Source: Candidimonas humi
GTDB lineage: Bacteria > Pseudomonadota > Gammaproteobacteria > Burkholderiales > Burkholderiaceae_B
Assembly: GCF_019166065.1 (NCBI RefSeq)
Contig: NZ_JAHTBN010000001.1
Location: 620,001 to 684,000 of the forward strand
Length of the DNA: 64,000 bases
Reading direction: 5' to 3'
In this document: positions 60,096 to 64,000 of the stretch, one piece after another
Position numbering within the stretch: the stretch's first letter is position 1
How the letters are laid out: each line of letters opens with the position of its first letter
Notes under the pieces: generated by a model
Databases searched by the model: none
What the model was told of the DNA's origin: nothing
Seen by the model: the letters and a program-made list of their open reading frames with translations, nothing else
Position numbers and translations under genes: made by a program

Positions 60096-60434
60096 ATGAG
60101 CAAGCGCTACACCCCCAATGCCGGCGATGTCATTTGGCTACACTTCGACGTGCCGCGCGGCGCCGGCGTCCCCGACCACAAGCCGGCGGTCGTACTCAGT
60201 CCCCTGTCCTACAACAAGAAAACCGGCCTGGTCGTCTGTTGCCCCGTAGTCGCACAGGCCAAGGGCTACCCCTTCGAGGTCGCTCTGGCCAAGACCGAAG
60301 GCGGCGTCGCCCTGGCCGACCAGGTCAAGAGCCTGAACTGGACCTCCAGCAAGATCAGCCACCAGGGCCGCATCGACTCCTCTGAACTGGCCGAGATCCG
60401 CGCCAAGCTCCACGCCCTGATCTTCAAGGACTGA
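60096..60434 (+). CDS. mazF: MazF/PemK-family toxin with altered active-site residues
   Basis: 112 residues aligning with E. coli MazF without gaps over the first 61 residues (RYTPNAGDVIW; KPAVVLSP; YNKKTGLVVCCP; QAKGYPFEV; GVALADQVKSL). E. coli MazF uses Arg29 and Thr52 for RNA cleavage. Here the equivalent residues are Lys29 (HKPAV) and Val52 (PVVAQ). The fold is clearly conserved, but ribonuclease activity is therefore uncertain. It is the second gene of the module. Confidence 0.9.
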   Translation: MSKRYTPNAGDVIWLHFDVPRGAGVPDHKPAVVLSPLSYNKKTGLVVCCPVVAQAKGYPFEVALAKTEGGVALADQVKSLNWTSSKISHQGRIDSSELAEIRAKLHALIFKD

Positions 60435-60981
60435 ACCTTCAGGGCCGAGGCCGGCGCGGCGCCCGCCGAACCGGCCATGCCTTTGCCCGACGCCCGCGCG
60501 CCGCGCCGAAGTACGCGTTTCCGGTGCAGCCCGGCGACGCCCGGCGCTGCGTCCCCCGCCGATGCCTGCTCTTGGGCATCCCCGATACCGCACGTGCCTC
60601 GACGGGCGCCGTTTTCATGCGGGCCGCCCGTCATTGCTGCCCGCCGTTCCCGCCTGCCGTTCCTGCCTGCCGTTCCTGCCCGCCGCTCCTGCCCACCGGT
60701 TCCGCTCTCCGGTTCCGCCGCCATCCCTGCCCGCCATCCTCCTTTCAGCCTGGACGCCTCGCGCGGCGCCAAGCCGGCGCCCACGGCGGCCGGCTGCGCG
60801 CCCGAGGGCCCGCGGCCTGCACCCCGGACTTTCCCTTCAATCATGCCTTCCAGAATGTAAATTTCAGTAAATTCAGTGAAAACAACTGCAAATTCAGCCA
60901 ACTAGCGTATATGTCATATATGTCAAGAGCCATACAATCGTTTCAAAGCATGAGCAACTTTCCAACACAAATGGTCACAGC
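60435..60981. other. 547-base intergenic region upstream of the LysR gene
   Basis: The left part (60435-60840) is very GC-rich, with a 13-bp tandem repeat (60642-60693) and no frame that resembles a protein. The right part (60850-60980) is abruptly AT-rich, with AAATTCAG words at several positions and a perfect 9-base direct repeat TATATGTCA (60908-60916 and 60917-60925), suggesting a promoter/operator region for the LysR gene. No divergent target gene is present. Confidence 0.55.
60642..60693. repeat. Four 13-bp tandem repeats
   Basis: Units CGCCGTTCCCGCC, TGCCGTTCCTGCC, TGCCGTTCCTGCC and CGCCGCTCCTGCC follow one another without gaps; the middle two are identical. Confidence 0.88.
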
Positions 60982-61875
60982 ATGGACAAATTCAAACAGC
61001 TTGAAAGTTTTGTGGCCGTCACCCAGCTAGGCAGCTTGTCGGCCGCGGCGCGGGCCGAGGGCATCGCCCCTGCCATGATGGGCAGGCGCCTGGACGCGCT
61101 GGAAGCCCGCCTCGGAACCCGGCTGCTGCTGCGCTCGACGCGTCGCCTGCTGCTGACCGACGCCGGCCAGGCCCTGCTGGAAGAAGCGCAGCGCATACTG
61201 CGCGATCTGTACGACACCGAGACGCGCATCACGCAAGGCAGCCTCACCCCCGCGGGGCATTTGCGCATCTGCGCTCCGCGCATTTTCGGCCGCGTCTGTG
61301 TGGCCCCGCTGGTGCCGCAGTTCAACCAGCAGCACCCGCAGATCACCGTATCGCTGGACTTGAGCGACCGGCAAGTGGACGTCACCGCCGAACGCTACGA
61401 CTGCGCCATACGCCTGGACAACCCGGAAAGCTCGGGGGCCCAGGGCCTGGCGATTGCCCAGAGCCGCCGCATCGTCGTCGGTTCCCCCTCGTATCTTCAG
61501 GCGCACGGCACGCCGCGCAGCCTGGACGATCTGCAAAAACATAATTGCCTGTCCGTGGCCGAGCGCGGGCGCGACACCACCTGGATGTTTCGGCACAAGG
61601 GGCGGGCGCGTGAAGTACAGATCGCCTCCGACATGGCCTCCAACGACGAAGCCGTGCTGCTGGGCTGGGCCCTGGCCGGCTGCGGGCTGTTGCGGTGCTA
61701 TGACTGGGAGGCCAGGGACGCGCTCAAGCAAGAGCGGCTCGTGAGCGTCCTGGACAACTATGCGCCGCCCGCCCACCAGATTCGCGCCGTCACGCCCGAG
61801 CAGAAATACCTGCCCCCGCGCCTGCAGGCTTTCCTCGATTTGCTGCAAAAGCACTGCACGCAACAGGACGCCTGA
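60982..61875 (+). CDS. LysR-family transcriptional regulator
   Basis: 297 residues. The N-terminal winged helix (FKQLESFVAVTQLGSLSAAAR, then RLDALEARLGTRLLLRSTR) is followed by a periplasmic-binding-like effector domain (HLRICAPRIFGRVCVAPLV; VDVTAERYDCAIRL). The pattern is close to the CrgA/DsdC-like LysR group. The regulated gene is not obvious, because neither neighbour is divergent: mazEF is upstream and an fnr-like gene is 95 bases downstream on the same strand. The AT-rich repeats upstream may be its autoregulatory site. Confidence 0.9.
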   Translation: MDKFKQLESFVAVTQLGSLSAAARAEGIAPAMMGRRLDALEARLGTRLLLRSTRRLLLTDAGQALLEEAQRILRDLYDTETRITQGSLTPAGHLRICAPRIFGRVCVAPLVPQFNQQHPQITVSLDLSDRQVDVTAERYDCAIRLDNPESSGAQGLAIAQSRRIVVGSPSYLQAHGTPRSLDDLQKHNCLSVAERGRDTTWMFRHKGRAREVQIASDMASNDEAVLLGWALAGCGLLRCYDWEARDALKQERLVSVLDNYAPPAHQIRAVTPEQKYLPPRLQAFLDLLQKHCTQQDA

Positions 61876-61970
61876 CAGACGGTCCGGACGGCTGCAGCCG
61901 CCCCAGGCAGCGCGGGGCCGGACGATATAATTGCAGTATTCCTTCCGCCCTCCGGATCCGCCGGCCTCGC

Positions 61971-62693
61971 ATGCACAAACGCATTACCGTTACATCCGAC
62001 CGCTGCTCCACCTGCATGCTCGGCGACTTGTGCCTGCCATTGGGCATGTCGCAGCGCGACCGCCAGGTGCTGGACCAGATCATCAAGGAACGCATCCGCC
62101 TGCCCAAGGGCGGCTCGCTGTTCCAGGCGGGCGACGCGGTGACGGCCGTCTACGGCATACGCTCGGGCTCGATCAAGACCCAGCTCGAAGACGCCTCTGG
62201 CCAGGTGCAGATCACGGGTTTTTTGCTGCCCGGCGAAATCGTGGGGCTGGACGGGCTGCTGCAATTGCGCCAGGTCTCGCACGCGGTGGCACTGGAAACC
62301 ACAGAAGTCTGCGTCATCCGCCTGGACGAAATGGACGGTCTCGCCCCGCATTTGCCCTCGTTGCAACAGCAGTTCAGGCGCCTGCTCAGCAAGGAAATAG
62401 GCAGGTCCCAGCAAATGACCGCGACCCTGGCGCTGCTGCGCTCCGACCAGCGCGTGGCGGCCTTCCTGCTGAATATATCGCAGCGGCTGGCGGCCCTGGG
62501 ATACTCCGCCGAAGCCTTCGTGCTGCGCATGAGCCGCGCGGAAATCGGCAACTACCTGGGCCTGACGCTGGAAACCGTAAGCCGCTGGCTGTCGCGCTTC
62601 GCACGCGACGGCCTGATACGCCTGCAGCAACGCGAAGTCACCTTGCTGCAGCCGCAGGCGCTGCAGCAACTGGCGGGCACGGCCTGCGACTGA
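61971..62693 (+). CDS. FNR/Btr-type Crp-family oxygen-responsive regulator
   Basis: 240 residues. The Fe-S ligands are Cys12, Cys15, Cys21 (CSTCMLGDLC) and Cys114 (TEVCVI), with the same 93-residue separation as Cys29-Cys122 in E. coli FNR. The cyclic-nucleotide-like beta-roll is followed by a C-terminal HTH (EIGNYLGLTLETVSRWLSRF) with the Glu and Ser-Arg residues that read TTGAT half-sites. It should act as an anaerobic activator/repressor. In Bordetella relatives the equivalent gene is called btr. A palindromic hairpin follows. Confidence 0.93.
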   Translation: MHKRITVTSDRCSTCMLGDLCLPLGMSQRDRQVLDQIIKERIRLPKGGSLFQAGDAVTAVYGIRSGSIKTQLEDASGQVQITGFLLPGEIVGLDGLLQLRQVSHAVALETTEVCVIRLDEMDGLAPHLPSLQQQFRRLLSKEIGRSQQMTATLALLRSDQRVAAFLLNISQRLAALGYSAEAFVLRMSRAEIGNYLGLTLETVSRWLSRFARDGLIRLQQREVTLLQPQALQQLAGTACD

Positions 62694-62721
62694 AGGCCAA
62701 GCGGCCTCGCCGCCCATGAAC

Positions 62722-62753
62722 GAAAGGCCGGCAGCCATGGCTGCCGGCCTTTC
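62722..62753. terminator. Perfect 32-base palindromic hairpin between fnr and aceA
   Basis: GAAAGGCCGGCAGCCA followed by its exact reverse complement gives a 16-bp stem. The short T/A ends and convergent location suggest a bidirectional terminator for the fnr-like gene and aceA, though it lacks a long T-run. Confidence 0.65.
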
Positions 62754-62790
62754 GCCGCTTTCCGGCCTTATCGGGCGGCCGGAACCTGCA

Positions 62791-64000
<1,210 letters not shown>

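Noticed and set aside
59854-60434. Calling mazEF a pseudogene pair
   Set aside because: Both frames are intact with good RBS and normal spacing; only specific residues and the MazE tail look altered.
60266-60901. 211-codon minus-strand frame across mazF and the GC-rich intergenic region
   Set aside because: It overlaps mazF on the opposite strand and is low-complexity Arg/Gly/Ala sequence from the 13-bp repeats.

Overview
The window looks like a chromosomal segment of a GC-rich betaproteobacterium of the order Burkholderiales, most probably Alcaligenaceae (Bordetella/Achromobacter/Pusillimonas type). The reasons are the Bug/TctC-type solute receptor, an FNR/Btr regulator, the isc order iscR-iscS-iscU-iscA, the rpsP-rimM-trmD block, and the overall protein resemblance of the housekeeping genes. 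No rRNA, tRNA, transposase, integrase or CRISPR array was seen. Genus-level placement is inference.

Layout. 1-4769 (+) is a catabolic island: the 3' part of an ADP-forming acyl-CoA ligase, a Bug periplasmic receptor, a biotin carboxylase and a tiny biotin carrier protein. 4796-6892 (-) is an AsmA-family protein. 7212-10684 (+) holds prfB (with its programmed +1 frameshift), a short-chain dehydrogenase and lysS. 10741-14274 (-) is a methylglyoxal-synthase-like protein with two tandem domains, followed by iscA, iscU, iscS and iscR with candidate IscR sites. 14777-17935 (-) holds a low-molecular-weight phosphatase and uvrB. 18017-20191 (+) holds an aromatic aminotransferase and lexA with an SOS box. 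20217-26373 (-) holds a lipoprotein serine hydrolase, trmD-rimM-rpsP, a TusA-like protein and alaS.

26766-36754 (-) is the main accessory feature: a compact eight-gene type IVb (R64/thin-pilus-like) cluster, in transcription order pilL-like(TcpQ)-pilN-pilO-pilP-pilQ-pilR-pilS-pilV. The genes are mostly joined by start/stop overlaps. A terminator lies upstream of the cluster and a ~134-bp tandem repeat lies just downstream. No prepilin peptidase, lytic transglycosylase or shufflon recombinase is present here. The prepilin has an extraordinarily long, repeat-encoded leader.

37133-45360 (-) carries an orphan UgpB-like binding protein, dadA, a 2Fe-2S/FAD reductase, parC and parE. 45623-48767 (+) carries trxA, rho and gdhA. 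48901-52965 (-) is a YhdP/AsmA2-type protein, and 53025-56771 (+) is glnE and queH. 56929-59520 (-) is clpB. 59854-60434 (+) is a mazEF module, followed by a LysR regulator and an fnr/btr regulator. The window closes inside aceA (isocitrate lyase, -).

Most notable anomalies: IscU has Gly at the position of the essential ligand Cys37, and hscBA-fdx do not follow iscA. MazF lacks the two residues (Arg29, Thr52) regarded as catalytic in E. coli, and its MazE partner is short at the C-terminus. PilS has a ~79-residue leader. pilO and pilP overlap out of frame by 221 bp. The methylglyoxal-synthase-like protein appears to be a duplicated domain with only the C-terminal copy catalytically intact.
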